Shown piece by piece: positions 35,248-44,840 of a stretch of 64,000 bases of DNA. Origin of the DNA: Rugamonas aquatica (lineage in GTDB: Bacteria > Pseudomonadota > Gammaproteobacteria > Burkholderiales > Burkholderiaceae_D); the NCBI RefSeq assembly GCF_009380215.1, contig NZ_WHUG01000013.1, positions 107,941-171,940 of the forward strand, written 5' to 3'. The notes under the pieces are model-generated. The model was not told the origin of the DNA. It saw nothing but the letters and a program-made list of their open reading frames with translations, and did not search any database. How positions within the stretch are numbered: the stretch's first letter is position 1; every line of letters starts with the position of its first letter. The position numbers were made by a program, and so were the translations under genes.

Positions 35248-36225
35248 TCAGAAGAACTTCTTCAGGTCCATGCCCGCGTACAACGGCGCCACGTCGGCAT
35301 AGCCGTTGAACATCAGCGTCTTGCGCTTGCGGGCCAGGAAGCCGTCCTCGCCGATGCGGCGCTCGGACGCCTGCGACCAGCGCGGGTGATCCACTTCCGG
35401 ATTCACGTTCGAATAGAAGCCGTACTCATTGGGCGCCGACAGATTCCACGAAGTGCGCGGCTGCTCCTTGACGAAGCGGATCTTGACGATGGACTTGGCC
35501 GACTTGAAGCCGTACTTCCACGGCAGCACCATACGCACCGGCGCGCCGTTCTGGTTGGTCAGCGTTTCGCCATACATGCCCAGCGTGAGCAAGGCCAGCG
35601 GATGATTGGCTTCGTCGATGCGCAAGCCTTCGGTGTACGGCCATTGCAGCACGCGGCTGCCCACGCCCGGCATCTGCTTCTTGTCCGCCAGCGTGACGAA
35701 CTCCACATACTTGGCGTTGCCGGTCGGCTCGACCTTCTTGATGATCTCGGAGAACGAGTAGCCGATCCAGGGAATGACCATCGACCAGCCCTCGACGCAC
35801 CGCAGCCGGTAGACGCGCTCTTCCAGCGGCGCCAGCTTCAGCAGCGCGTCGATGTCCAGGGTCATCGGCTTCTTCACCTCGCCCTCGATGGACACCGTCC
35901 ACGGATGCGTCTTCAGCGTGCCGGCATACATGGCCGGTTCGCTCTTGTCGGTGCCGAATTCGTAGTAGTTGTTGTAGCTGGTGGCGTCCTTGTAGGGCGT
36001 CTGCTTGTCGAGCGCCGAGTAGGACGGGTTGAGCTTGGCGGCCAGCTTGGGATTGACACCCTGCGCGAACGCTTCGCGGTTGGCCATCTCCAGCAGCGCG
36101 GCGCTGCCGATGGCGCCGGCGGCGATCTGCTTGATGAACTTGCGGCGCGACTCGTAGACGTCGCGCGAGGTGATTTCTGATGAAAACGGCAACTCGATGC
36201 CGTTGGGGCTACGCTTGATCAGCAT
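35248..36225 (-). CDS. msrP: MsrP, molybdopterin catalytic subunit of periplasmic Met-sulfoxide reductase
   Basis: 325 residues. Twin-arginine signal SRRKFIKQIAAGAIGSAALL places the folded molybdoenzyme in the periplasm. Sulfite-oxidase fold: WTVSIEGEVKKPMTLDID, YRLRCVEGWSMVIPWIGY with the molybdenum-ligand Cys, and NGAPVRMVLPWKYGFKSAKSIVKIRF. MsrP repairs oxidised methionines of periplasmic proteins. Operon with msrQ; the next upstream genes assemble c-type cytochromes. Confidence 0.96.
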   Translation of the reverse strand: MLIKRSPNGIELPFSSEITSRDVYESRRKFIKQIAAGAIGSAALLEMANREAFAQGVNPKLAAKLNPSYSALDKQTPYKDATSYNNYYEFGTDKSEPAMYAGTLKTHPWTVSIEGEVKKPMTLDIDALLKLAPLEERVYRLRCVEGWSMVIPWIGYSFSEIIKKVEPTGNAKYVEFVTLADKKQMPGVGSRVLQWPYTEGLRIDEANHPLALLTLGMYGETLTNQNGAPVRMVLPWKYGFKSAKSIVKIRFVKEQPRTSWNLSAPNEYGFYSNVNPEVDHPRWSQASERRIGEDGFLARKRKTLMFNGYADVAPLYAGMDLKKFF

Positions 36226-36317
36226 GCTGACTCCAAAGAAAGTGCAAGGTTGAGACTTGGTCGCCCCAGTAGCCTGAACCTTACACCAATCTTCGTCAGC
36301 CGTTTATAACATCGCGT

Positions 36318-37475
36318 TTACAACTTGCCGTAGGAATGCAGGCCGGACAGGAACATATTCACGCCCAGGAAGGCGAAGGTCGTCACCAGCAGGCCCACCA
36401 GCGCCCACCAGGCCGCCGGACGGCCGCGCAGGCCCGTCATCAAGCGCATGTGCAGCCAGGCCGCGTAGTTCAGCCAGACGATCAGCGCCCAGGTCTCCTT
36501 CGGATCCCACGACCAGTAGCCGCCCCAAGCCTCCGCCGCCCACAGCGCGCCGAGGATGGTGGCGATGGTGAAGAAGGCGAAGCCGGCCGAAATGGCCTTG
36601 TACATGACGTCGTCCAGCACTTCTTCCGACGGCAGGCGGTCGACCAGATAGCCCGAGGTCTTCAGCAGATAAGCCGCCGCGACCATTGCCGCCAAGGCAA
36701 AGTTGCCATAACCGATGAAGTTGGCGGGCACGTGGATCTTCATCCACCAGCTTTGCAGCGCCGGCAGCAGCGGCTGGATGTCGGCGGCGTCGCGCGAGGT
36801 GGTGTACCAGAACAGGAAGCCGATCGCGGCGGTGATGACCAGCGTGACGAAGGCGCCCAGCTGGCGCGTGGCGTAGCGCTGTTCGAAGTACAGGTAGAAC
36901 ATCGCGGTGATCAGCGAAAACAATATAAACACTTCATACAGATTCGACACCGGGATGTGGCCGACGTCGGTGCCGATCAGGTAGGACTCGTACCAGCGCA
37001 CCATCATGCCGGTCAGGCCCAGCACCACGGCGGCCCAGCACAGCTTGGAGCCGATGCTGGAGGCGGAAGAGGAACGGGTCGCCAGGCCGATCACGTAGAA
37101 CAGCGTCGACAGGCAGAACATCACGCTCATCCACAGGATCGCGGACTGGCTGGACAACATCATGCGCAGCCAGAATTTCTTGGTGCCGTTGTCCAGCTCG
37201 CCCGCATACATGGCGATCGCGCCCAGCGACAGCAGGGCCACCAGCGGCATCAGCCAGCGCGCCGGCTTCCAGTGCCAGCCCAGCGCGGCAAACGCCGGCG
37301 CGGCCGCCAGCAGGATGCCCTTCTCGTAGACGTCCATGTAGTGGCCGTACGTGCTCAGGCCGTACAGCGAGCCGGCCACCAGGGCCAGCGCGAACAGCCA
37401 GTCGAACGCGTTCAGGCGCTTGAAGTAGCCGGGCGCCTGGGTATAGGTTTGGGTCGATTGCGTCAGTTCCATCAT
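36318..37475 (-). CDS. ccsB: System II cytochrome c biogenesis protein CcsB/CcsA (ResC-like)
   Basis: 385 residues, about eight membrane helices. The tryptophan-rich WWD haem-handling motif AEAWGGYWSWDPKETWALIVW is visible near the C-terminus, with flanking conserved histidines (LHMR; KIHVPANFIGYGNFAL). It exports haem and attaches it to apocytochromes with ResB/Ccs1. It starts 22 bases after the resB stop. Confidence 0.95.
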   Translation of the reverse strand: MMELTQSTQTYTQAPGYFKRLNAFDWLFALALVAGSLYGLSTYGHYMDVYEKGILLAAAPAFAALGWHWKPARWLMPLVALLSLGAIAMYAGELDNGTKKFWLRMMLSSQSAILWMSVMFCLSTLFYVIGLATRSSSASSIGSKLCWAAVVLGLTGMMVRWYESYLIGTDVGHIPVSNLYEVFILFSLITAMFYLYFEQRYATRQLGAFVTLVITAAIGFLFWYTTSRDAADIQPLLPALQSWWMKIHVPANFIGYGNFALAAMVAAAYLLKTSGYLVDRLPSEEVLDDVMYKAISAGFAFFTIATILGALWAAEAWGGYWSWDPKETWALIVWLNYAAWLHMRLMTGLRGRPAAWWALVGLLVTTFAFLGVNMFLSGLHSYGKL

Positions 37476-37497
37476 TTATCTCCGTGGCCGCTATAGC

Positions 37498-39591
37498 TTA
37501 CGCCGATTGCGGCAGCTTTTCTTTCAAAGTTTCAAACTCGCGTTCGAAGTCCAGCGTTTTGCGCTGGGTGCTCATGGCCATCAACGCCTCGGCGCCGTTG
37601 GCGTCATCCTTGATCCAGACCCACAGGCGGCGCTCGCGGATGTAGAACATCGAGAATACACCCAGTACCAGGAACACACAGCCCAGGTAGACCACGTTCT
37701 TGCCCGGCGAGCGCGTGACCTGGAACACCGAAGCCTGCACCTGGGTGAAGTCGTCCAGTTGCAGGTAGACCGGGGCGCCGTAGAAGAAGGCGTCCGACAG
37801 CGCGTTGGTGGCCAGTTGCAGGAAGCGGGCGTGCTGTTCGTCGGCGCTGACCGGGGCCAGGCCATCCTTCTCGCGCGCGGCCTGCCACAAGTCCCACAGG
37901 CTGCCGTTGAGGATCTTCATGAAGACGTCGGCTGCCTTCTCCTGCTCGGCGGCCGGGATTTTTTCCAGGAACTGCGAAATGGCGACGAAGCCGGCCGCCC
38001 TGTCGTTGCCGGCGAAGATGGTCAGGCTCTTGTCGGCCGACGCTTGCAGCTGCACGCGCAGCGCGTCGCTGTTGTTCGATTGCGGCGTGGCGCGCTCGGC
38101 GTAGCGCTTGGCGGCGGCGGCGCGCAGGCCGGCGTCGCCGAGGGCGGCGCGCAGGCGCATCCATTCGGTCACGCTGTGGCCGTCGTCGGCCGGGATGCGC
38201 AGGAAGCTGAACTGGTCGGACGGATTGACGCGCATGCCGGCCAGGAACACCGTGGCGCCGTCGACCGTCACCGGCTGCATATAGTTCTGGTACTCGCGCG
38301 CCTGGCCGGTCTTGTCGCGCAGCTTGTAGGTCACGCTGGGGCCGACGTTCTTCAAATCCTTGTTGTTGGCGTTGCGGCCGGCCGAGCCGGTGTGCTTGTC
38401 GAGCGAGTTGGCGAACTGCTCTTCCAGGGTCTTGCCCTTGGCGACGGCGCGCGGGTCTTGCGAGGCCGCCAGGTTCTCGACGTTGAAGGGACGGAAGCCC
38501 GACCATTCGACGGTGTAGGCGTCGGTCATCGGCGTGCTGCCGCCCACTTCGCCGGCGATGTCGAAGGTGGCGGTGGCGCCGCCGCGCATCGGGTAGCCGG
38601 TGAGCTTGAGCTTGCTGCCGCCATCGTCAAAGCTGGACTGGTAGATCGCCAGGCCCTTGTACAGCAAGGGCTTGTTGACTTCGATGACGGCCTTGACCAC
38701 TTCGCCGCTGGCGTGGTCGCGCACTTCGACTTCGCTGGCGAACAGCTTGGGCATGCCGGTGCTGTAGAAATCGATGGTGAATTTCTTCAGGTTGATGGTG
38801 AACGGCAGGTCCTGGATCAGCACGCCGTCGGGACGGGTGATGATGGCGCTTTCGCTGGACTGGCCTTCCGGGATCATGGTGTTGCCGCGGAAAGTGGGAT
38901 TGCCCAGGCCGAGACGGCTCTGCGCCGGCACCGCCGAGATCAAGCCGCTGCCGCTGAACGGCACCTTGCCGAGGAACCATTCCTGCAGCCGGATCGGCAC
39001 GTCCGAATCGAGCAGGCCGCCGATGCAGATGACCACGATGGCCGAGTGCGCGAAGATGTAGCCGAACTTGTTGGCCGCGCCCTGCTTGGCGGCCACCAGC
39101 GTGCCGTTGTCCTTCTCGACCAGCTTGATCTTGTAGCCGGCGTCGGCCAGGCGGGCGGCGGTCTGCTGCGCCAGCGCGGCGCGCGCCAGCGGCGAACGCC
39201 ATTGCATCTTGTGGTGGAAGTTGAGCAGCGAATTCTCGCGCACGTTCTCGCGCCAGCTGCGCATGTCCTTGAGCATCTTGGGCGCGTTGCGGACGATGCA
39301 CAGCGAAGTCGACGTCACCAGCGCGGTCATCAGCAACAGGAACCACCAGGCCGAGTACACGGCGTACAGGCCCAGCTTGCCGAACACCTCGAACCAGAAC
39401 GGCCCGAACTGGTTGATGTAGTTGTTGGTCGCCTCGCCCTGCTTCATCACGGTGCCGACGATGGCGGCTATCGCGATCATCGCCAGCAGCGCGATGGCGA
39501 AACGCATTGAGGAAATCAGTTCGACGATTTCGCCGACGATGGGGCGGCGGGTTTTCAGTTCGATGCCGGTGGTGCTGGGGCTGCTGCTCAT
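37498..39591 (-). CDS. resB: System II cytochrome c biogenesis protein ResB/Ccs1
   Basis: 697 residues. ResB-type start IVELISSMRFAIALLAMIAIAAIVGTVMKQ, further N-terminal helices (YAVYSAWWFLLLMTALVTSTSLCIV; KFGYIFAHSAIVVICIGGLLD), a large periplasmic domain and a last helix (GKNVVYLGCVFLVLGVFSMFYIRERRLWVWI). It forms the haem-ligation complex with CcsB. The neighbouring cytochrome c4 is a plausible client. Confidence 0.95.
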   Translation of the reverse strand: MSSSPSTTGIELKTRRPIVGEIVELISSMRFAIALLAMIAIAAIVGTVMKQGEATNNYINQFGPFWFEVFGKLGLYAVYSAWWFLLLMTALVTSTSLCIVRNAPKMLKDMRSWRENVRENSLLNFHHKMQWRSPLARAALAQQTAARLADAGYKIKLVEKDNGTLVAAKQGAANKFGYIFAHSAIVVICIGGLLDSDVPIRLQEWFLGKVPFSGSGLISAVPAQSRLGLGNPTFRGNTMIPEGQSSESAIITRPDGVLIQDLPFTINLKKFTIDFYSTGMPKLFASEVEVRDHASGEVVKAVIEVNKPLLYKGLAIYQSSFDDGGSKLKLTGYPMRGGATATFDIAGEVGGSTPMTDAYTVEWSGFRPFNVENLAASQDPRAVAKGKTLEEQFANSLDKHTGSAGRNANNKDLKNVGPSVTYKLRDKTGQAREYQNYMQPVTVDGATVFLAGMRVNPSDQFSFLRIPADDGHSVTEWMRLRAALGDAGLRAAAAKRYAERATPQSNNSDALRVQLQASADKSLTIFAGNDRAAGFVAISQFLEKIPAAEQEKAADVFMKILNGSLWDLWQAAREKDGLAPVSADEQHARFLQLATNALSDAFFYGAPVYLQLDDFTQVQASVFQVTRSPGKNVVYLGCVFLVLGVFSMFYIRERRLWVWIKDDANGAEALMAMSTQRKTLDFEREFETLKEKLPQSA

Positions 39592-39636
39592 GCTGGGACT
39601 GTCTCAAAAAAGGTACGCTGCGGGCAGCATATCAAC

Positions 39637-39666
39637 AAAAAGGGCAGCCCGCTTACGCTGCCGCCC
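39637..39666 (-). terminator. Terminator downstream of the cytochrome c4 gene
   Basis: On the minus strand GGCAGC (39662-39657) pairs with GCTGCC (39648-39643), followed by CTTTTTG. It lies in the 124-base gap between the cytochrome gene and resB, so resB may have its own promoter. Confidence 0.6.
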
Positions 39667-39715
39667 TCTATGCACTATCAGTTGCACCGCAACCCAGGGG
39701 CGCGGCGACGTGTTC

Positions 39716-40396
39716 TTATTTCAAACCGGCGACGTAATCGGCCACGGCTTTCATTTCTTCATCCGACATGCGCATGGCGATGGTGCTCATCTGCGCGCTG
39801 TTCTTGCGGCCGCCCGCTTTGAACAGGCCCAGCTGGGCTACCGTGTAGTCCTGGTGCTGGCCGCCGATGCGTGGGTACTGCACCGGAATGCCGGCGCCGG
39901 CGGCGCCGTGGCAGCTGGCGCAGGCTGGCACGTTTTTCTCGGCGATGCCGCCGCGATAAATCTTCTTGCCCAGTTCTACGGTGTCCTTGCTCTTGGCTGC
40001 GCCCGGCTTTTGCGCCTGGGCGGCCAGCCAGGCCGAGATGTTGTGCTTTTCTTCGTCGGTCAGCATCTTGGCGTAGGTCGTCATGACTGCTTGATTCCGG
40101 TCCGCCGCCGTAAAGTTCACCAGTTGCTTGTAAAGATAGCCCTCGTGCTGGCCGGCCAGCTTGGGATTGACCGCGATGGTCGAATTGCCGCCGGCGCCGT
40201 GGCAGGAGACGCAGGCCGGGAGGCCGCGTGCGTTGTCACCCGTTTCAAACAGCGTGCCGCCCTTGGCCGCATCGACCTTGGGTGCGACGGCTTCGGCGTG
40301 GGCCGGTTTTTTTTCTTCGTTGGCGGATGCGGTGCCCGCAACTGCCAGCACGGCGACCAACAGGGATTTTACAAACGGTGAAAACGCACGATTCAT
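39716..40396 (-). CDS. Di-haem cytochrome c4
   Basis: 226 residues with a signal peptide (LLVAVLAVAGTASA). Two class I haem sites: CVSCH at residues 62-66 and a second CASCHGAAGAGIP half; each half ends with the axial-Met region (NQAVMTTYAKMLTDEE; SAQMSTIAMRMSDEEM) and a YLYKQL/YTVAQL helix. Cytochrome c4 passes electrons to terminal oxidases in the periplasm. Its position next to resB-ccsB fits a client-assembly pair. Divergent from engB. Confidence 0.95.
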   Translation of the reverse strand: MNRAFSPFVKSLLVAVLAVAGTASANEEKKPAHAEAVAPKVDAAKGGTLFETGDNARGLPACVSCHGAGGNSTIAVNPKLAGQHEGYLYKQLVNFTAADRNQAVMTTYAKMLTDEEKHNISAWLAAQAQKPGAAKSKDTVELGKKIYRGGIAEKNVPACASCHGAAGAGIPVQYPRIGGQHQDYTVAQLGLFKAGGRKNSAQMSTIAMRMSDEEMKAVADYVAGLK

Positions 40397-40533
40397 TCAA
40401 GCACCCTCAAAAAAGTTTGTCGAACGTATGCCGCAGGCTAGACGCTAGAGGCTATGGCAACACTTCGTAACCACTCATTGTACAATAGCTTTCCAGCATA
40501 TTTGCTCCCTTTTGTTGCATTTTCCCCCATCCC

Positions 40534-41262
40534 ATGTCCAAACTCTGGCAAGCCCGCTTCTTTACGACCGTCAACCAATTGCGCGACCTACCCGACACCC
40601 AAGTGCCGGAAATCGCCTTTGCAGGTCGCTCCAACGCCGGCAAATCGACCGCCATCAACATCCTGTGCAACCAGAAAGGCCTGGCGTTCGCGTCCAAGAC
40701 CCCTGGCCGTACCCAGCACATCAACTACTTCTCGATCGGCGGCGCGCACGTCGCGCAGCACCGCAAAGACCCGACCATCGTCGATGAGATCGAGTGCCTG
40801 CTGGTCGACTTGCCGGGCTACGGCTACGCCGAAGTGTCCGGCTCGGCCAAATTGCACTGGCAACGCCTGCTGGGCGACTACGTCCAGCGCCGCGAACAAT
40901 TGGCGGCCTTGATCTTGATCATGGATTCGCGCCGCCCGTTCACCGAACTCGACGTGCAGATGCTGGAATGGTTCGCCCCGACCGGCAAGCCTATCCATTG
41001 CATTCTGACCAAGGTTGACAAATTGAACCGCAATGAATCGGTCAATGTGCTGCGCCAGGCGAAAGCCAAACTGGACAGCTATGTCGACGAAGACGGCGAA
41101 GGTTTCCCTTTCACCGTGCAACTGTTCTCCGCGCTCAAGCGCATCGGCATCGACGAAGCCAACGACAAGATCCTGGAACTGGCCGGCGTCACCGATGACG
41201 AAGCGGCGGCCCAGGTCGATCTGATCGAAATGGAAGACGACGTCGAGCCCGACGAGCAATAA
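40534..41262 (+). CDS. engB: Ribosome biogenesis GTPase EngB (YihA/YsxC)
   Basis: 242 residues. G-motifs: GRSNAGKSTAIN (G1), the T of KTPGRTQHINYF (G2), DLPGYGYAEVS (G3), TKVDKLNR (G4) and FSALKRIG (G5). The C-terminus is an acidic tail longer than in E. coli. It acts in 50S subunit assembly. A TACAAT -10-like sequence lies at 40481-40486 without a good -35. It ends 26 bases before hemB. Confidence 0.96.
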   Translation: MSKLWQARFFTTVNQLRDLPDTQVPEIAFAGRSNAGKSTAINILCNQKGLAFASKTPGRTQHINYFSIGGAHVAQHRKDPTIVDEIECLLVDLPGYGYAEVSGSAKLHWQRLLGDYVQRREQLAALILIMDSRRPFTELDVQMLEWFAPTGKPIHCILTKVDKLNRNESVNVLRQAKAKLDSYVDEDGEGFPFTVQLFSALKRIGIDEANDKILELAGVTDDEAAAQVDLIEMEDDVEPDEQ

Positions 41263-41288
41263 CCCCACAGCTTAGGAAAGTTTTAGCG

Positions 41289-42302
41289 ATGCCCACTCCA
41301 CACGTTTCCGCCCAATTCCCCGCCATCCGCATGCGCCGCATGCGGCGTGATCCGTTTTCGCGCGCCTTGATGCGTGAAAACAACGTCACGGCCTCGGACT
41401 TGATCTACCCGGTGTTTATTCTCGAAGGTACGCACCAGCGCGAGCCGGTGCTGTCGATGCCGGGCGTGGAGCGGGTGTCGGTGGATCTGCTGCTGAAGGT
41501 GGCGGAGGAATGCGTGCAACTGGGCATTCCGGTGCTGGCGCTGTTCCCGGTGATCGACGCCGCCAAGAAGACGCCGGACGGCGTCGAAGCGACCAATCCG
41601 GACGGCCTGGTGCCGCGCGCGGTGCGGGCGCTGAAGCAAGCCTTCCCGCAGCTGGGCATACTGACCGATGTCGCGCTGGATCCGTACACCAGCCACGGTC
41701 AGGACGGCCTGATCGATGAAAACGGCTACGTCATCAACGACGTCACCACCGACATGCTGGTGCGCCAGGCCTTGTGCCAGGCCGAGGCCGGCGTCGACGT
41801 GGTGGCGCCGTCGGACATGATGGATGGCCGCATCGGCGCGGTGCGCGCCGCGCTGGAAGAGAAGGGTTTCATCCATACCCGCATCATGGCGTACTCGGCC
41901 AAGTATGCGTCGGCCTTCTACGGCCCGTTCCGCGATGCTGTGGGTTCGGCCAAGAACCTGGGCAAGAGCGACAAGAACACTTACCAGATGGATCCGGCCA
42001 ACAGCGATGAAGCCTTGCGCGAAGTGGGCCTGGACCTGGCCGAAGGCGCGGACATGGTGATGGTCAAGCCGGGCATGCCTTACCTGGACATCGTGCGCCG
42101 CGTGAAGGATGAGTTCAAGGTGCCGACCTTTGCCTACCAGGTCAGCGGCGAATACGCGATGATCAAGGCGGCCGCGCAGAACGGCTGGCTCGATCACGAC
42201 AAGGTGATGATGGAAGCCATGCTGGCCTTCAAGCGCGCCGGCGCCGACGGCGTGCTGACCTACTTTGCCCTCGACATCGCGCGCCTGCTGAAGAAAGCGT
42301 GA
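41289..42302 (+). CDS. hemB: Delta-aminolevulinic acid dehydratase (porphobilinogen synthase)
   Basis: 337 residues. It condenses two ALA to porphobilinogen in haem synthesis. The two Schiff-base region lysines are in VSGEYAMIKAAAQ and AYSAKYASAFYGPFRDA, with MVKPGMPYLDIV. The metal site reads LTDVALDPYTSHGQDG, where the zinc-type enzyme has cysteines, so this is the Mg/K-dependent class. Located near cytochrome c assembly genes, which need haem. The stop is 1 base from an inverted repeat element. Confidence 0.97.
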   Translation: MPTPHVSAQFPAIRMRRMRRDPFSRALMRENNVTASDLIYPVFILEGTHQREPVLSMPGVERVSVDLLLKVAEECVQLGIPVLALFPVIDAAKKTPDGVEATNPDGLVPRAVRALKQAFPQLGILTDVALDPYTSHGQDGLIDENGYVINDVTTDMLVRQALCQAEAGVDVVAPSDMMDGRIGAVRAALEEKGFIHTRIMAYSAKYASAFYGPFRDAVGSAKNLGKSDKNTYQMDPANSDEALREVGLDLAEGADMVMVKPGMPYLDIVRRVKDEFKVPTFAYQVSGEYAMIKAAAQNGWLDHDKVMMEAMLAFKRAGADGVLTYFALDIARLLKKA

Positions 42303-42303
42303 T

Positions 42304-42382
42304 GTCATTCCCGCGAAAGCGGGAATCCATGCTGAGCTTGCTACAGAGACGTTCTATGGATTCCCGCCTGCGCGGGAATGAC
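42304..42382. repeat. Intergenic inverted repeat with ATTCCCGC...GCGGGAAT arms (copy A)
   Basis: Two 27-base arms (42304-42330 and 42356-42382) in inverted orientation, differing at only 2 central positions, each itself a small palindrome. The spacer is 25 bases. The right arm is identical to the right arm of copy B at 47619-47645. The core resembles the dRS3-like repeats of Neisseria and similar elements dispersed in betaproteobacteria (family knowledge, not checked). It sits between the convergent 3' ends of hemB and the ABC permease. Confidence 0.9.
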
Positions 42383-42387
42383 GCCGG

Positions 42388-43635
42388 TTAACCGTCGCTG
42401 CGCAAGGCGGCGATGGGATCGAGCGCGGCGGCCTGGCGCGCGGGGAACACTCCGAACGCCAGCCCCACGCCGACGCACAGCAGCACCGCCACAATCAAAC
42501 TCAGCGGCGACCACGCCACCGACCAGCCGGCCAGCGCGGCGATGCTGTAGGCCGCCACCGCGCCCAGCACCACACCCAGCAGCGCGCCGCTGACGGCGAT
42601 CACCAGCGCTTCCGCCAGAAACTGCTCGACCACGTCGCGCCGGCGCGCGCCCAGCGCCCGCTTCAATCCCACTTCGCGCCGCCGCTCCAGCACATTGGCC
42701 AGCATGATGTTCATGATGCCGATGCCGCCCACCAGCAGCGACACCGCCGCGATCGAACTCATGACGATGGTGAAGATACGCTGCGTCTGCTGGTTCTGGC
42801 GATACAGGCCCATCGGCACGATCAGGTTGGTGTCGTCGGCGCCGCCGTGGCGCTGCGCGATCAGCGCCTGCAGCACGCGCGCCGCGCTGTCTGGCGCCAC
42901 GTCCGTGCCCAGGCGCACGCTGATGCCGTCCACCTCGTCCTCGATGCGCTTGAAGGCGAAGCGCGCACGCCCCGTCTCCCAGGCCACAAACAGGCGCTCA
43001 TCATCCAGCCCCAGCTTGACGCCTTCGAAATCCGATTTGCTTTGCGCGCGGTCCGCCAGCACGCCCACCACCTCCAGCCACACATGGTTGAGCTTGACCC
43101 GCTGGCCCACCGCCGGCCCGTCGCCGAACAGGGTGCGCGCCAGCCGCGCGCCGACCACGCACACCGGCGCCAGCGTGGCGCCGTCCTGCACGGCCAGCCA
43201 GCGTCCAGCGGCCACCTGCAAGCCGCTGTGCGACGCGTACGACGGCGACACGGCATAGGCGCGGCCGCTGACCACCTTATCGCCCAGCACCAGCTGCTCG
43301 ACCTTGATTTCCTTCTTCAGCGCCACCGACTGCGCGCCCGGCACCACCAGCAAGGCCGCGTCGGCGTCGGCCGCCGACAGGCCCAGCGAACGGGTGCGGA
43401 TTTCCTTCAGCTGCTCGGGGTCGATGGCCTTGCTTTCGATGAGCACATTATCCAGGCCCAGCTCGGCGACCAGGCGCAAGGCCTCGCGCTTGCTGCCCTC
43501 GCCCACCGCCAGCATGGCGACGATGGCGGCGACGCCGAAGATCATGCCCAGCAAGGTCAAGCCGGTGCGCAGCTTGCGCCGCTGCAGTTCAGTAACGGCT
43601 TCCCGTATCAATGCCAGATTCATGCCGAAGTTCAT
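42388..43635 (-). CDS. MacB-type ABC transporter permease
   Basis: 415 residues. Topology: one N-terminal helix (TGLTLLGMIFGVAAIVAMLAVGEGSKREAL), a large periplasmic MacB_PCD domain, then three C-terminal helices with FtsX signatures (SSIAAVSLLVGGIGIMNIMLANVLERRREVGLKRALGARRRDVVEQFLAEAL and the last AFGVFPARQAAALDPIAALRSDG). It lacks a fused ATPase; that is the separate gene at 46828-47499. Acts as a mechanotransmission-type exporter with the adaptors encoded between. Its start overlaps the lipoprotein adaptor stop by 4 bases. Confidence 0.93.
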   Translation of the reverse strand: MNFGMNLALIREAVTELQRRKLRTGLTLLGMIFGVAAIVAMLAVGEGSKREALRLVAELGLDNVLIESKAIDPEQLKEIRTRSLGLSAADADAALLVVPGAQSVALKKEIKVEQLVLGDKVVSGRAYAVSPSYASHSGLQVAAGRWLAVQDGATLAPVCVVGARLARTLFGDGPAVGQRVKLNHVWLEVVGVLADRAQSKSDFEGVKLGLDDERLFVAWETGRARFAFKRIEDEVDGISVRLGTDVAPDSAARVLQALIAQRHGGADDTNLIVPMGLYRQNQQTQRIFTIVMSSIAAVSLLVGGIGIMNIMLANVLERRREVGLKRALGARRRDVVEQFLAEALVIAVSGALLGVVLGAVAAYSIAALAGWSVAWSPLSLIVAVLLCVGVGLAFGVFPARQAAALDPIAALRSDG

Positions 43636-44840
43636 GACTTTACCGCCGTTGTCGATGGCGGCAGCAGCACGATGCGCGCGCCGGCCGTCAATCCGCTTTT
43701 GAGTTCGCTACGCACCGGGCCGCGCTGCCCCAGTTCGATCTTGTGCCGCACCGGCTTGCCCTGCTCGTCCGTGTAGACGGCGTAGCCCGCGCCCTCCTGT
43801 ACCAGCGCCAGGTTGGGCACGGTCAGCGCGGCCGGCCGCGCCACCAGCTGCACGCTGCCGCGCAGCGCCTGGCCCGGCTTCAGGCCCAGCTTGAGCGCGG
43901 TGTCGTTGGGGATGGCGGCGTCGAAGTCGCTGTACTTGACCGGCGACTCCTGCGAGGTGGTGCTGGCGCTGCTGCCGACGCGGGTGACGGTCAGCGTCAG
44001 CGCGGTGCCGGTGCCGGCCAGGCGCACCTGCACCGGCAGGCCGGGCTTGAGTCCGTAGGCCTGGCCCTCGGCCACGCTGAAGTGCGCCACCAGTTGATGC
44101 AGGTCGGGCAGCATGCCGAATTCCTGTCCGGCCGACTGGCTGGCGCCGACCTCCGGCTTGGCGCCATCCCAGCGCGGCACCAGCAGGAACACGCCGTCGT
44201 GCGGCGCCACCAGTTCCAGCCCGGCCAGGCTGTCGCGGTTGCGCTTGGCGCCCAGTTCCACGCTGTCGCGCTGCGAGTGCAGCACCGCGTCCTGCGCCGC
44301 CGTGCGCGCCTGCGCCTGGCCGCCCTTCCAGTCCAGGTAAGTGCGCTTGGTGCTGAGGAAGCCGACGTCGGCCAGCGCGTCGAGGATGGTGTTGCGGGCG
44401 AAGATGGTCAGGTCGACCTTGGCATAGCGCTGGCTCAGGCCGAGATCGTCCTCGACCTTGGCGCGCTCGCCGGCCAGCGTGCTGCGCTCGACGGCGGCGT
44501 TGCCGGTGTTGCCGGCTTCGGCGATGGTCTTGCGCAGCAGTTCCAGTTCGGCCTGCGACAGCTCCATGCGCGCCTGCGGCGCGTCGAAGCGCGCCACCAC
44601 ATCGCCCTTGCGGACGGCGCTGCCGTCGGCCACCATGCTCACCAGCACGCGGCTGCTCCAGCCGCTGCCGGGCACGGGCAGCGTGGTGCTGGCGGCGGCC
44701 TTGATTTCGCCGTCCACCGCCAGCGTTTCGGACCACGGCCGCGCGGCCAGGGTTTCGATGGCGCCGGGCGCGGTGGTAGCGCTGTCGCCGCAGCCGGCCA
44801 GCGCCAGCACCGCGGCCGCGCTCAGTAGATGCTTGTTCAT
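43632..44840 (-). CDS. HlyD/MacA-type periplasmic adaptor lipoprotein
   Basis: 402 residues with lipobox LAGC (C17). Single membrane-fusion module: a lipoyl half (GSGWSSRVLVSMVADGSAVRKGDVVARFD), a coiled hairpin (ARMELSQAELELLRKTIAEAGN onwards), the returning lipoyl half (LELVAPHDGVFLLVPRWDG), a beta barrel and a membrane-proximal domain (PVRHKIELGQRGPVRSELKSGLTAGARIVLLP). It overlaps both neighbours by 4 bases. Second of two adaptors in this operon. Confidence 0.9.
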   Translation of the reverse strand: MNKHLLSAAAVLALAGCGDSATTAPGAIETLAARPWSETLAVDGEIKAAASTTLPVPGSGWSSRVLVSMVADGSAVRKGDVVARFDAPQARMELSQAELELLRKTIAEAGNTGNAAVERSTLAGERAKVEDDLGLSQRYAKVDLTIFARNTILDALADVGFLSTKRTYLDWKGGQAQARTAAQDAVLHSQRDSVELGAKRNRDSLAGLELVAPHDGVFLLVPRWDGAKPEVGASQSAGQEFGMLPDLHQLVAHFSVAEGQAYGLKPGLPVQVRLAGTGTALTLTVTRVGSSASTTSQESPVKYSDFDAAIPNDTALKLGLKPGQALRGSVQLVARPAALTVPNLALVQEGAGYAVYTDEQGKPVRHKIELGQRGPVRSELKSGLTAGARIVLLPPSTTAVKS